Positions 29,909 through 43,913 are shown, numbered from the stretch's first letter. The stretch: DNA of 64,000 nucleotides from Zanthoxylum bungeanum (GCA_019454045.1 SKCR01035570.1:124001-188000); one strand, 5' to 3'. Program-made: numbers and translations. Notes: generated by a model from the sequence alone, not told the origin.

Positions 29909-31727
29909 TGTGGCGGGTGACGGAGGGGTGCGCAAGATAAGCAGAGAGGAGTGTGAAGGATAAGCGGAACACAGATTGATTACTTGATGGAGTTTGATGG
30001 CGTTTTGGACAATACTTCCTGTAATGACTAAGGAGTTTGGTTGGTATTTTATTGGCTTCTGTTTGTGTAATGGGCTTTCTTCTGGGGCCTTTTGTGGGGG
30101 ATTTTTTGTTTTTGTAACATCTAGTCCCCTTTACTTTAGAGAACTAATATGAAAGGATGCATTTTAATTTTTTTTTTAGGTTACGGTTACCCTATTTTCT
30201 ATTTTTCATTATATTTTTTTTGTTTCATTTTAAAAAATATAATAATTGAATAATTGATTTTATTTCATTTATTCAATACACATTTAATTTGGGATTTGGG
30301 TGGAATGAATGTACATTAGCTAAGTAAGAGACTTGGACTTTCCTTAAGTTTTTTAACAAAAATTAAAATTTGATTTTATAATAAAGAAACCGGTTCCAAA
30401 ATTTGATTCATGTACACACCACATTAAAACCGATACCAGAAATATTTTGGAACCGAATTCAACCTAAAGGAATCGATTCTGATTTTGAAATAGGAAATTC
30501 AATCTAATTTCTCGAGGTTCAAGATCAAACCAGAACCGATGTCCACCCTATTTTTAAACAAATAACTTTTATCAATAAATTGGAAATTTGTTTTTTGATT
30601 TTATTAGACTTCAGGGATCTATAAGTTATTATTGCTTTGTGTGGACTATTTTGCTAAGCTTTTTAATGGGTAGTGTATTGTTTTGGGGAAAAAATCCAAA
30701 ATTTTAAATCTCTACATTAAATGCTAAATAAATAGTAAAAATGTGCTCGAGTCAGTTGGGTTGTATGGATGACAATATATAAAATATTTTGGATATTTCG
30801 TATTATCTATTGAAAAAAAAAAAACCAATCCTCATCGGAAATTTAATAGATATTAGTTAAGTTTTAGTTTGTAATTAGGCAGTGGAAATTAATTTTGATC
30901 GGTTATGGTTTTTAATATTTCAACATATTTAATATCCAACCAATAATTAAAAATATGTAATAATATAAATAATAATAATAAGTAATTTTATAAATTTTCA
31001 GATATCAAATATTTTTGTTAATGATTATCCGATATCCATAAATATATTTTTATTTTTTTAAAAAAATTCAATTATTTTATTTGATATTGGATATCTAAAT
31101 TTTCAGTTGATTTTCAATATAATAAGCTGATTCCATGAGTTATTATGCAAAATTTTAAATTTGTCAAAATCATTAATAGATGAGATGGCTGACTAACCGG
31201 CGGAAAGGGGAAATGAAATGCTATTCTTTTATGACAAAAGACAACAGTGAAATGACCAAAAAGCCTGAAGTTGCGAAAGAAACGAAGATAGATATATCAT
31301 CGTCATAGGGAGTATTGAAATGTGGATTGAAGTCCGGACCGGGTGCTTAGATTCGGGGAAATATAACGCGCGTTCACAAATCACGTGGGCCCTGCATGCA
31401 TCGTCGACCACCAAACTTACGTGACAGCCGCGGCCTGTAACAGCTGCTCGCACGTTTCACTCTTAAACCGACACATCATGAGTCATTGAGTCTTACTTTT
31501 TTTGATTTTAATATAATTTTTTTTTTTATTTTGATTTCCAATTAATATCTCTTTTAATGGCTTGTTAATTAATAATCAATTAATTTGTCTTTAATGGTTA
31601 TACAAAACGTTTTGCTTCTTTCCTTGTTTTGTGGAAAATAATATCGACAAGCAATTAAGAAATTACGAAAAAGGGGTCCTTACTCCTTATGCAAAATGAC
31701 ATGATATCTCATCTATTGTGTATTTGA
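29909..31727. other. Translocator 5' flank and AT-rich spacer
   Basis: The first 150 bp or so should hold the 5' UTR and core promoter of the minus-strand translocator gene. No TATA box was clear. Beyond 30100 the sequence is AT-rich with simple tracts, an AACCG-rich patch (30390-30545) and a short G/C-richer part around 31320-31460. No gene was recognised. Confidence 0.5.
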
Positions 31728-31735
31728 CAAATAAC

Positions 31736-31925
31736 TAGGGGTGGCAGAAAAGCCCGAATCCGGCTCGGCCGGGCTTTGGCCCGGTCCGGGACACAAAAAT
31801 CCCGGGCCGGGCCCTAAAAATCGAGTTCGGCTTGGCTCGGGCTCGGGCCGGGCCCTAGAAACCGAGCCCGGCACGGGCCCGGGCCCGGGCCGGGCTCGAC
31901 GATTTAAGCCCGGGCCCGGCCCGGG
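31736..31925. repeat. Left terminal and subterminal repeats of the hAT element
   Basis: Extremely GC-rich in an AT-rich setting, built from CGGGCC and GCCCGG words that probably serve as transposase binding sites. The ORF across it is only low-complexity Gly/Pro/Arg translation. Confidence 0.8.
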
Positions 31926-32098
31926 CTAAATAAATAAAAAAAAATCAAAAAATCAAAAGTCACAGACAGCTCACTTACTTCACACACTCACGCCCATACC
32001 ATAAGCCCGTTAGCCCCCATTTGTGAATTGTGATTTGCCCTAATTTGAGTAATTTCTTTCTCTCTTCGTCATCGACTCGTCACCTAGTTGTTGGACAA

Positions 32099-34048
32099 TT
32101 ATGACCCATAACATCACTATTTGTACAGAACATTGTGTTGTTGTACAAATTAACTATGTAACAACGGAAATTGCTCTTTTATCATTTGTAATTGGATTAC
32201 CGGGATATATAAATGATAAAAGTCCATATGATTAGTTCCGGATTAATAAAATATGAGACAATATTAATCCACTAAGGTTTAATCATTAAAACATCTCTAG
32301 TCGTAGTATTATCGAGATTGGACATCGATAATGCATAATAGACTAGTATTGATTTTGTGCGTGTTATGGGAGTATAACGACATAGTTCTCATATATTTGG
32401 GTATTGGATACTCATACAAGTGTAATAGGAGGTTGTGTTTACCGATGGTACGGGAACAGCTTCGCTCTGGATAGACCCCTCGGAATTCCTTTGGTAGTAT
32501 GACTATGTGTCTATGGAAGTCCGATTCAGGGTAGGTGTATTTGGTCTTAACCTGAGACTTGCATCGCTAATACTTGCGACAATCAATATACTTTGGTTTT
32601 GGTCGTCCAGGGCTTTAACAGGTTATGTGTACGCCTCTTTTGGGTATATTGAGAATCGTAGTGTATTGGGTGTGATGTCAAGATGGAAGTATCACTTCAG
32701 TCATATGGAGATGATGGTCACGTAGGGTACAGAACTGATACTCTTGTATGCTGCAGCTATCAGGATAATATGACTAGGTCATGCTTATCCGATTATAGAG
32801 ACTAGTTACCAGAGATCCGATATGTGCTTCGTACGGGGCAGACACAATTCCAGCCCCAGGCCTAGCACGTGACATCTGATACTGGATCGTAATACGCAAT
32901 ACTTCGTATACTACGCCTGATATAGATTACATATTCCTTTAAGAATATTTCTAGAGAATTGGGTAGACACGGTGCTTTGTTAGAAGTCAACCATGTCTTG
33001 TAAATCGGTAAACACGTAGTACTAAGTACGTACGTGTTTCGGATAGTCTGACGACCAGATTTACTGCCAACATATCCGGGGATCTCATGGGTCACTTCCC
33101 GAAGATTCACCGATGACGTATGACTCGCACATAATTAATTAGGATTAATTATAAGAGAGAAAATTAATCTAGGATTAATTTCTGAGAATTTTATCTGGGA
33201 TAAAATTCAATTAGAAGAGAGAGAATGATTAATTTGGAATTAATCGATAAAATAATATATTCGATATATTATACGAAATTAGATTTCGACGCGGAATTAA
33301 AATTGGATTTTAATTCGGGCGAACGAGTTAATTTAGAATTAATTCGCTAGCGACGTGAATAGTAATTTTACTATGCATAATTATTTAATTAAATTTGATT
33401 TAATTACGTCGCAACGGAAAATTCGTTAATTCAGAATTAGCGAACCCGAGCCCGAGAGTGTTTGCGGGCCCACTCAGATTTTGAATTCAAGTGGGGCCCA
33501 CAAGTCACATCGCTAGTCATTCATTCACCTTTATGGTGATGGAAGTTGGTGTAGGAAATGATGGAAACTTGTATTACACTCAAAGTTGGTAATGATGAAA
33601 GTTATTTACCAAATGTTTGGTATATCTTGAATTTGTTTTTTGAAATCAAATAATACAAGTCAACAACACAAACTTCATCTCCTCTCTCTCTCCCTCACGG
33701 CAATAGCCAATTTTCCTCTCCAAATTCTTGGCTTGGCCGAGACACATACAAGGATAAGGAAACAATTTGTTGCAAATTTTTCATGGTGCTAGCACACTTA
33801 AAGAGTCTTACAAAGGTGATAGAGAAACCAACTCTTGAGCATGAATCATTCACAAAGCTTGGAGCTTGATGAACACAACAAATGGACCTTGGCCGAAACA
33901 CACAAGGAGGAAAAGCTTGGAGCAGATTTTTTTGTTGTCTTCGCATCGCAAAAGCCGATCAAAGTGAGTATTTCCGCTACTTTACTTTGATGTATTCACA
34001 CATTTTATATGCTTAATTTGATCTTGGTTTGACCTAGAAAACCCAACA
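32099..34048 (+). repeat. 5' LTR of Copia-A copy 1
   Basis: It is 1950 bp with TG/CA ends and is followed by a primer site. It shares its full length with the split 3' LTR and with 57871-59860. Confidence 0.93.
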
Positions 34049-34049
34049 A

Positions 34050-34061
34050 TGGTATCAGAGC
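34050..34061 (+). promoter_or_regulatory. tRNA primer binding site of Copia-A
   Basis: TGGTATCAGAGC begins two bases after the LTR. It is the standard initiator-Met tRNA site of plant Copia elements. Confidence 0.9.
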
Positions 34062-36899
34062 CGTTATTAAGCATGAAATTGATTTAGGGTAAAATTTGGG
34101 TAAAATTGATTTGAGCATGATTTGATAAAATTGATTGTTTGAGTATGCTTGAATGATGATAACTTAGAGTTATGCATGATCAATTTGATGAAAATTGAAT
34201 TGGATTATTTTTTCCCCAAAAAATTTGGCTTGGCCGAATACTAGGAAGCCCTAAAGTCATGGTGATTTTTGTTTTTTGAATCATTGGATGAGTTTAAAAG
34301 ACATAAGATATATTGATTTATGATTTAATTGGATTGAAATCGAAATCGGACATAAAATCCCTACCATTGCCGTGACATGTATAGCATGTAATGAGTTGAT
34401 TTTTGATTCAATAATGTTGGACATGTATTGAATATGATTAGCATGATTAATTATGTAAATTGGTATTTTGGAAATGTTAATTTGACTAATTAATTATGGC
34501 TAATGCACTTTAATTAATTAAATTGAGAAATTTGGAATTTTTGAATTTAATTAGTTGGGCTAAATTTGGAATTGGGCTTAAAATGTTGTATTTGGGCTTA
34601 ATGGGCTTGGTTGAGCCAAGTTTGGTTTAGGTTAATTGGTTGGATCCAATTGGGCCTAAAACCATTTCCATAAATTCCAAACATGATTAAATGGGCCTTT
34701 AAAATTTTAGTTGGGCCTAATGGGCTTAAATTGATTTTTGGCAAAATGGTGATTCCTTATTGGGCTTTGGTTGCCAAAATCCATGCCTTATAAATTAATT
34801 GAAAGCCCATTGGACTTTAATTAAATTGACATTGGATGTTAAATTGGGCTTTGAGACCCGTAAAGATTGGATTTATAATCTAAGTCGCAAAGGCTCATTA
34901 ATAAAGTGTAATTATTTAATTTGGAATTAAATAAAGAATTAGTATTGAATGCAAATTAAATTGGATTTAATATTGTAGTTTGATATAATTCAAGAATTCG
35001 TACTTTGAGTACTTATTCTTAAACGAGTCGGACTCGCGCAAATCAAATCGTTGTTTGAACATTGGATGGTCATTAATTTCAGATTAATTAAAGGATTAGA
35101 TTGATTAATAACATGCTTTGTGTGAATACATGGATGTGATGTATGAATAATGGATATTAGATGGGTGAGGGCAATTTTGGAAATTGTTGTAATAAATTAA
35201 AAATTTATTAAATTGAACCTGCGTGTCCAGCCTATTACCTCTTGATTCTTTGTATTTCTCTTCTCACCTATTCCCTCTCAATGTAAATGAGGTTTCTTTA
35301 GAAGTGTTATGTAATTGGGTAAAAGTAAGATTTGTGCTAGCGGGAGAGAGGAAATGGAGAAATTTGTTCTAGGAATAAAATGTTTTAAATATCCATCCGC
35401 ATATCATTATTAATTTATTTATCGCGCCTTATTATGGTTTTAGAATGCATGTTTAAGGGTGTATAATGAGACCTAATCAAAGATAATTAATTGGTTTCCA
35501 ATTACGTGAAAAACCCTCAACAAATATTAAGCGGTTTTTCCTTCCATTGAATGATTCATTCTCAAGATCCAAGATTGGCACTGGTTTGTTGGCCAAAGTC
35601 AAGACCTTTGTCCATCGCGGATGTGTTTGAATCATGAAGGCTTTGTTCCATATCGCATGTCTTGTCCAAGTTGTGATTTGTTGGCCAAAGTCAAGATCAC
35701 TTCTTGTCCATTGACATCGATTACGAAGCTTTCCAAGGTCAATGGGTCCCGCTTAACTGGAATCATTAAGTTTGTTGTGCCAAAGCCAATGCTTAATTGA
35801 TTCAGAGGAAAAAGGTTAGGGAATATATCGGATATATTGGCATATATTAGATATATGTTTCAGACTTGGATGTCCACCTACTGGATCTAGGAATTGGATG
35901 AGATCCAATTGATCTTATAGATCTACCTAGTTAAATATCATACAGCTTGTTGGCCAAAGTCAAGGTTGTGTGTTATTTAACGGGATTCTAGCCCACTAGG
36001 AAACTAGGTTTCCCGAGTACTCAACAGAGGGTTAGAGGCTCGCCGAAAAATAGTGGGAGGCAAGTATTAAATTTGCAATTTCGTTTAGATACTTGCCAAT
36101 ACGCGCTCATTTCAATTTTTCGTCATTAATTTAAATATATTAGTTGGACTAATATTTAATTGTTGTTTTAAATTAAACAGTTGGACTGTATTCAAACTAC
36201 TTCAAATTATAGTTGATTATATAATTGGATTATAGTAATCAATATATTTGAATTTAACCAATTAAATTATAGTTGATTATATAGTTAGACTATAGTAATC
36301 ATTATATTTAATTGTACCTGAAATCATTGATTGGATAGTTGGACTATATCAATCAAGATAACTGAAAGATTAGCGTTTAAAACATAATCCTGGGTGAAAA
36401 TGTCCTTAAACGGCTCCCACTTTCAAATTGGGAATAGAACCTCAGGATACTCCTGGGAACTAAGAAGTTACTCTATTTGATAGAGAAACCTCTTGGGTCT
36501 AAGCCCGGAGTTGAGCAAATAGTGGAGCATGAGTTTTGGATGACTCGTGGTGATGATAACTTTAGTGCTTAATCCTTTATACTTAATGCAATGACACTTT
36601 AATTTCTTCGTCAGAATTAAGGATTAGATCCTTATACCATGATGTTGAAATTAAAGGATCTTCATAAATCTATTATTAGATCTTAGAAGTATAAATTGCA
36701 TAAAAAGCTCTTTTGCTCGTGTGTGTCAGAGGGTACATCTATCGAGCACTAGGTGTCGCAGATAATTGCTGACATCGATCAACTAGGTTAGCTGGGCATT
36801 ACCTACGTGCCCGAGACTACCAAAGATTTGATCTTATAGTCTATACCCGAAAGCTGGGGCAGGTTCATTATGAACCAAGAGTAAACTCTTGGAGAGTTG
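34062..36899 (+). other. Long noncoding leader of Copia-A
   Basis: About 2.8 kb has no sizeable ORF. It contains three exact copies of TTGTTGGCCAAAGTCAAG (35586, 35678, 35947), conserved with little change in the second element copy. Any N-terminal gag sequence here is too decayed to recognise. Confidence 0.6.
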
Positions 36900-37130
36900 A
36901 CGACTATACTCAAGGAGGCAGAGCCAGAGCTTCTCAATGGGCAAAGGCAAAATCATCACAGTCTTCTAGGAAGACAAGGGACATATCCCAAGATGTCTGC
37001 CTAAACTGTGGCAAACGGGGTCACTGGATGCGTGACTGCCGTATGGACAAGGCAGACATGAAGGAAGTGAAGGCGGGGCAAGGCTCCGGCTTAAAATATG
37101 TTTGTCATAAACATGTTCACTATTAGTTTC
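36900..37130 (+). pseudogene. Copia-A gag zinc knuckle relic
   Basis: At 36998-37039 a frame reads CLNCGKRGHWMRDC, a complete CX2CX4HX4C nucleocapsid knuckle, followed by Lys-rich sequence. No long open frame surrounds it, so only a fragment of gag survives. Confidence 0.75.
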
Positions 37131-37539
37131 AAAATTGGATTTTGATACTAGATGTGGTACATAGATATGTACTGATGTGCGGAATCTGCTGATTAGCAGG
37201 AGACTGGCTTTAGTTGAGATTGATCTGCGAATCGGAAACGGGACGAGAGTCGCTGTTTTAACCGTAGAAACCTAAGTTTAGGAACTACCCTTTAGGTATG
37301 TATTTAAATTAGGAAACTGTTAAAATGTACCTAGTTTGACTAGAAACATTATCTCTATATCTAAGTTTAACCCGTTGCGGGTATACCTTTATATTCTAGA
37401 ACACTAAAGTGTTTTATTTTATAAAGATGATATTGAGATAAACACATTAGATGTAAATAACAGTATTTATATTTTGAATATAAATGAATCTCAAACGTAT
37501 AACATGACAAACAAATAGCTCAAACTGAATTAATCAGTT

Positions 37540-38655
37540 GAGACTTATTTGTGGCATTGTTGTCTGGGACACATTAAACAAGACTCGTATATCCACACTT
37601 TTGAATAGTGGGTACTAGGACGGATTTGATTCTAATCAAATGATGTCTACGAATCTAGTTTATTAGGCAAAATGCCTAAAATATCTTTTACATGGTAAAA
37701 GTACAAGTGCCACCGATTAGTTAGCCCTCGTTCATAGTTACATAAGTGGGCCCATATCTAGCCAGGCTAGAGGTGGATATGAATACTTTGTAACCTTTAC
37801 GGATGTGGCATCGCGTTATGGTTATGTGTTTCTTTTGAAACATAAATCAGAAACTTTTGATAAATTCAAAGAGTTTCGACACGAAGTATAAAAACAGATC
37901 GGCAAGAGTATTAAAACATCACTATTGGACTGTGATGGAAAATACTTAAGCAATAAGTTTCTCGATTACTTGAAAGAGTATAGTATTCTTTCAATATGGA
38001 CTCGTCCCGGAACACCTCAATTGAGCGGTGTGTCCAAACGGAGAAACCGAATTTTGCTAGACATGATAAGGTTAATTATGAGTCGCTCTGAGCTACCATT
38101 TTCCTTCTAGGGATACACATTAATCAGTACAAAACTTATTTTGAATAAGGTTCCATGAAAATCTGTTTGACAGACTTTGTATTAGATATGGACAGGAAAG
38201 AAACCGGGTTTTCTCATTCCTGGAGATTTGGGAATGCTGGGCATATGTTTGGATGATACCAAACTAGAACCCAAATCGGATAAGTGCCTAAATTTGTAGG
38301 TTATCCTAGGGAAACCAAAGTATAGTACTTATACAACTCACAAGAGAACAATTTAATTGTTGCTCGCCATGCGATTTTCCTAAGAGGAATACCTGTATGC
38401 AGTGGTAAGTGGGAGGAAAGTAAAACTCGATGAAAATTGGTGTAATACTGTTCCAGGCACCGATTCCTTAATGGAACACAAACAGTTCATCAAGGATGAA
38501 ACTGCACCACAATCTTCGAATACACAAGAACCACATAAGTCAAAGATGGTCGGAAAACAACCTGGGAGGTATGGGTTTTTGATCTCGCCTCATGAAGATG
38601 TCAATCTTATTGAGGAATACGAACCGACTACGTATGAGGAAGTGATAAAAGGTTA
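37540..38655 (+). pseudogene. Copia-A pre-integrase and integrase relic
   Basis: Fragments read LWHCCLGHI-like pre-integrase near 37550, then an open stretch at 37925-38110 with DGKYLSNKFLDYLKE and TRPGTPQLSGVSKRRNR, the conserved end of a Copia integrase core. Many stops intervene. A later open piece (38402-38656), ending in TYEEVIKG, is the linker before the RT domain. Inactive. Confidence 0.8.
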
Positions 38656-39869
38656 AATCTTTTAACTCGTTGTCAACAACATCCTGACGGTTTTTTCGTT
38701 GTCATGGTTAAGTACGACGAAACCTTTTAACTCGTTGTCATGGTTAAATCCATTCGGATAATGCTTGCTGATGCTGCATGTTTCATTCATGACATATGAC
38801 AGCGGAACGTCAAAACCGCTTTCCTTAAACGGAAACCTTTTGGAGGATGTTTACAACATCCTGACGGTTTTTTCGTACCAAAACAAGCAAACAAGGTTTG
38901 CAAGTTAATTCGATACATTTATAGATTGAAACAAGCATTGCGTTCTTGGAACTATCGTTTTGATGTAATCATAATGGTATATGATTTAATTCAAAAACAA
39001 AAATGATTCTTGTGTATATAAGGAGGTTAGTGGGAGTGCACTGACAGTGATTGTCCTAAATAATGATGATAAATCATTTCTTGGAAATGATATTCCCATA
39101 ATACAATCGGTGAAAACTTGGCTTTCATGAAAATTCTCCATAGGCTACTTGGGAGAGACAACATTTATTCTAGGAATAAGGATATACTGTGATAGATCTA
39201 AAAGTTGTTGGCACTCTCCGAGAACTCGTACATTGAAAGATATGTACGCGACCTAGTGTCTCATATGCTTTGAGCATATGGAGTCACAATCAGGCCAATC
39301 CTAGTGATGGTCACTGGATTGATGCTAAGAACATCCTTAAGTATCTTAGATGAACTAAGGATGCTTTCTTAAGCTATGGAGAAGGAGAACTTTAAGTGAC
39401 TGGGTTCACTGTTGCAAGTTTCCTAACCAACAAAAACGACTATAAGTCGTAATAAGGGTACTATATATAGTTTGAATAACAGAACAGTGAGCTGGAAATC
39501 TTCCTAGCAAGATACTGTTGCAGTATAAATAACAAAAGTGGAATATTGCTGCAGCTGAGGCAGCAATAGAAGCACTTTGGATCTATATAATCCTAATTGG
39601 ATTAGGAGTAGTTCTATTAGCAGCTGAGCTAGGCTACAACACAGGCTAAAGAATTAATGGTCTTATCAACGATCCAAGTACATACTTCAACTTTTCATCT
39701 GATTCGTTCGGATCATACATCGTGGCGATGTGATGATCGAATAAATCGCATCAGATGATAACTTTACAAATCCGTTGACGAAAGCAGTTTCTCAGCAGAA
39801 GTTTGAGCGACCCGTACATAGTTCATGTGTAGGACACTTGAGTGATTGGCTATAGGCCAAGTGGGAGAT
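38656..39869 (+). pseudogene. Copia-A reverse transcriptase and RNase H relic
   Basis: Only short RT blocks remain, for example KVCKLIRYIYRLKQALRSWN around 38895-38955. The segment 38650-38870 has local duplications of TTTAACTCGTTGTC and ACATCCTGACGG, so it has been rearranged. No YVDD box was found. Near 39780 a frame resembles the end of RNase H, followed by the purine tract AAGTGGGAGAT before the 3' LTR. Confidence 0.75.
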
Positions 39870-42800
39870 TGTTGGACAATTATGACCCATAGCATCACTA
39901 TTTGTACAGAACATTGTGTTGTTGTACAAATTAACTATGTGACAAAGGAAATTGCTCTTTTATCATTTGTAATTAGATTACCGGGATATATAAATGATAA
40001 AAGTGTTGGTTTCTAATTATGTCCCAAGATTCATCAAATCAAGCAAGAAAAACGCATGAATACAACAAAGGAGAATGGCAGAAACATTACTCACATTGAT
40101 CGGTTTGGATGCTACGAAGAACAAAACGAATTAGCCTCCTCCATGAAGCTCGGCAGTGGCTTCTCCATGCAGTGGGCTGCTCGGTTTTGGCTCTTGTTGT
40201 TCCTCCAAGATTCGGCCATGGGTGGACTCCATGGAAGCTCCAAGCTTCAAGCTCCAAAAATGATTCCAAGCTCAAGTGTTCGTTTCCCTATCACCTTTGT
40301 ATAACTCAAGGTGTGCTAGCACTTCTTCTTCTTCTTTGCTTCTCTTCTTCATTCGGTCAAACCCTAAAATGAGAGGAAGAAACGGTTCCAAACCGTGATG
40401 GAGAAAAGGAGGGAAAAAGATGAAAACGTAAAGGAGGAGAGAGAAGTGAAAAAGAAAATAAAAGTGTTTGGTTTTTATATTTTCCAAAAATAAAAATAAA
40501 AACCATTTACCAAAATCTTTTTACTTTCCAAAAAAGCAAAAGCCATTAAATACTTTTCAACTACCACATCAATCACTCAAATCAAGTGACAACTTGTCAC
40601 ATCAATCAAAGTGACATTTGATTTAACGCTTGATGTGACTAACGATTTGACGCTTGATTTGACTTGTGTGCCGCACTCGAATTCGAAATGCGAATACGCT
40701 CGCAAATAATCCCGGGCTCGGGTTCGCTAATTCTAAATTAATAAATTTTTCATCGCGACGTAATTAAACGATTACGCCTAGCGAAATCACTATTCACGTC
40801 GCTAACGAATTAATTCTAAATTAATTCGTTCGCCCGAATTAAAATCTAATTTTAATTCCGCGTCGAAATCTAATTTCGCATAATATATCAAATATATTAT
40901 TTTATCGATTAATTCCAAATTAATCGTTCTCTCTCTTTAATTAATATTTTATCCCAGATAAAATATCTCCGCAATTAATCCCAGATTAATTCTCTCTCTC
41001 TCTTTAATTAATCCCAGATTAATTAAAGTGCGAGTCATACATCATCAGTGAATCTTCGGGAAGCGACCCATGAGATCCCCGGATATGTTGGCAGTAAATT
41101 CGGTCGTCGGATTATCCGAACACGTAAGTACCTCGTACTACGTTTGTACCGATTTATAAGACAAGGTTGGCTTCTAGCAAAGCGCCATGCCTACCCAATT
41201 CTCCAGAAATATCCTTATAGGAATATGTGATCTATATCAAGCGTAGTATACCGTAGTATTGCGTATTTCGATCCAGCATCGAACGATCACGTGCTAGGCC
41301 TAGGGTTGGAATTGTGTCTGCCCCATACGAAGCACATATCAGATGTCTGGTAACTAGTCTCTATAATCGGATAGACATGACTTTGTCATAATATCCCGAT
41401 AGCTCGAGTATTTAAGAGAACAAGTTCCGTATCCTATGTGACCATCATCTCCATATGACTGGAGTGATACTTCCGTCTTAACATCACACCCAACACTCTA
41501 CGATTCTCAATATACCCAGCATTGGCATACACAGAACCTGTTAAAGCCCTGGACGACCTCAACTAAAGTATATTGATTGTCGTAAGTATTAGCGGTGCAA
41601 GTCTCAGGTTAAGACCAAATACACCTACCCTGATTGCAGACTCCCATAGAAACATAGTCATACTACCAATGGGATTCCGCGGTGGTCTATCCAGAGCTAA
41701 GCTGTTTCCCGTACCATCGGTAAAGCACAACCTCCTATTACACTTGCATGAGTATCCTATACCCAAATATATGAGAACTATGCCGTTGTGTCCTCACAAA
41801 CGCGCACAAGTGTAATACTAGTCTTTTACGTACTTATCGATGTCCAATCTCGATAATACTCTGACTAGGGATATTTAATGATTTATCCTACATGGACAGA
41901 TACTGTCTCATATCATTCTCCATCCAGGAACAAATCATAGGGACCTCTCATCATTTATACATCTAGGTGATCTAATCACAAATGATAAGAGTGAAATCTC
42001 ATTTGTCACATAGTTAATTTGTACAACAACACCATGATATGAACAAATAGTGACACTATGGGTCATAATTGTCCAACAAAAAGTCCATATGATTAGTTTC
42101 GGATTAATAAGATATGAGACAATATTAATCCACTAAGGTTTAATCATTAAAACATCCATAGTCGTAGTATTATTGAGATTGGACATCGATAATGCGGAAT
42201 AGACTAGTATTGCACTTGTGCGTGTTATGTGAGCATAACAACATAGTTCTCATATATTTGGGTATTGGATACTCATGCAAGTGTAATAGGAGGTTGTGTT
42301 TACCGATGATACGGGAACAGCTTCGCTCTGGATAGACCCCTCGGAATTCCATTGGTAGTATGACTATGTGTCTATGGAAGTCCGATTCATGGTAGGTGTA
42401 TTTGGTCTTAACCTGAGACTTGCATCGCTAATACTTGCGACAATCAATATACTTTGGTTTTGGTCGTCCATGGCTTTAACAGGTTATGTGTACGCCTCTT
42501 CTGGGTATATTGAGAATCGTAGTGTATTGGGTGTGATGTCAAGATGGAAGTATCACTTCAGTCATATGGAGATGATGGTCACGTAGGATACGGAACTGGT
42601 ACTCTTGTATGTTGCAGCTATCGGGATAATATGACTAGGTCATGCTTATCCAATTATAGAGACTAGTTACCAGAGATCCTATATGTGCTTCGTACGGGGC
42701 ATACACAATTCCAGCCGCAGGCCTAGCACGTGACATCCCATACTGGATCACAATATGCAATATTTCGTATACTACGCCTGATATAGATTACATATTCCTT

Positions 42801-43913
42801 TAAGAATATTTCTGGAGAATTGGGTAGACACGGTGCTTTGCTAGAAGCCAACCATGTCTTGTAAATCGGTAAAAAACGTAGTACTAGGTACGTACGTGTT
42901 TCGGATAGTCCGACGACCAGATTTACTGCCAACATATCCGGGGATCTCATGGGTCACTTCCCGAAGATTCACCGATGACGTATGACTCGCACATAATTAA
43001 TTAGGATTAATTATAAGAGAGAAAATTAATCTAGGATTAATTTCTGAGAATTTTATCTGGGATAAAATTCAATTAGAAGAGAGAGAAGGATTAATTTGGA
43101 ATTAATCGATAAAATAATATATTCGATATATTATACGAAATTAGATTTCGACGCGGAATTAAAATTGGATTTTAATTCGGGCGAACGAGTTAATTTAGAA
43201 TTAATTCGCTAGCGACGTGAATAGTAATTTTACTAGGCATAATTATTTAATTAAATTTGATTTAATTACGTCGCAACGGAAAATTCGTTAATTCAGAATT
43301 AGCGAACCCGAGCCCGGGAGTGTTTGCGGGCCCACTCAGATTTTGAATTCAAGTGGGGCCCACAAGTCACATCGCTAGTCATTCATTCACCTTTATGGTG
43401 ATGGAAGTTGGTGTAGGAAATGATGGAAACTTGTATTACACTCAAAGTTGGTAATGATGAAAGTTATTTACCAAATGTTTGGTATATCTTGAATTTGTTT
43501 TTTGAAATCAAATAATACAAGTCAACAACACAAACTTCATCTCCTCTCTCTCTCCCTCACGGCAATAGCCAATTTTCCTCTCCAAATTCTTGGCTTGGCC
43601 GAGACACATACAAGGATAAGGAAACAATTTGTTGCAAATTTTTCATGGTGCTAGCACACTTAAAGAGTCTTACAAAGGTGATAGGGAAACCAACTCTTGA
43701 TCATGGAATCATTCAAAAAGCTTGGAGCTTGATTAACACAACAAATGGACCTTGGCCGAAACACACAAGAAGGAAAAGCTTGGAGCAAATTTTTTTTTGT
43801 TGTCTTCGCATCGCAAAAGCTGATCAAAGTGAGTATTTCCGCTAATTTACTTTGATGTATTCACACATTTTATATGCTTAATATGATCTTGGTTTGACCT
43901 AGAAAACCCAACA
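39870..43913 (+). repeat. 3' LTR of Copia-A copy 1, split by a reverse solo LTR
   Basis: LTR sequence runs 39870-40013 and 42084-43913, interrupted by the minus-strand solo LTR 40014-42078. The two halves join exactly when the insertion and one AAAAG are removed, as checked against the 5' LTR. Confidence 0.92.
40014..42078 (-). repeat. Solo LTR of the Copia-A family, reverse orientation (TSD AAAAG)
   Basis: On the plus strand it starts TGTTGGTTTCTAATTATG and ends CATAATTGTCCAACA, the reverse complement of the Copia-A LTR. AAAAG flanks it at 40009-40013 and 42079-42083. Length is 2065 bp. It makes inverted repeats with the LTRs on both sides. Confidence 0.92.

Larger units (their letters stand above)
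32099..43913 (+). mobile_element. Copia-A retrotransposon nested in the hAT element
   Basis: The LTRs begin TGTTGGACAATTATGACC and end AGAAAACCCAACA (32099-34048; 39870-43913, the latter interrupted). Flanks are CTAGT (32094-32098) and CTACT (43914-43918), a target duplication with one mismatch. Internal relics are in Copia order: a CCHC knuckle, pre-integrase and integrase, RT and RNase H, all heavily broken. LTR differences are several per hundred bases by eye, so it is older than the elements at 1723 and 18441. A second copy of the family starts at 57871. Confidence 0.93.

Noticed and set aside
29909..29935. Nine-residue N-terminal extension of the translocator
   Set aside because: The upstream codon is TTG, not ATG. 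The ATG at 29908 has good context and matches the family start.
31741..31929. Gly/Pro/Arg-rich 62-codon ORF
   Set aside because: It is low-complexity translation of the GC-rich hAT subterminal repeats.
32507..33110. Recurrent short ORFs repeated near 32507, 42368, 58289 (plus) and 32862, 42723, 58633 (minus)
   Set aside because: They are the same stretches of the Copia-A LTR in its several copies, not genes.
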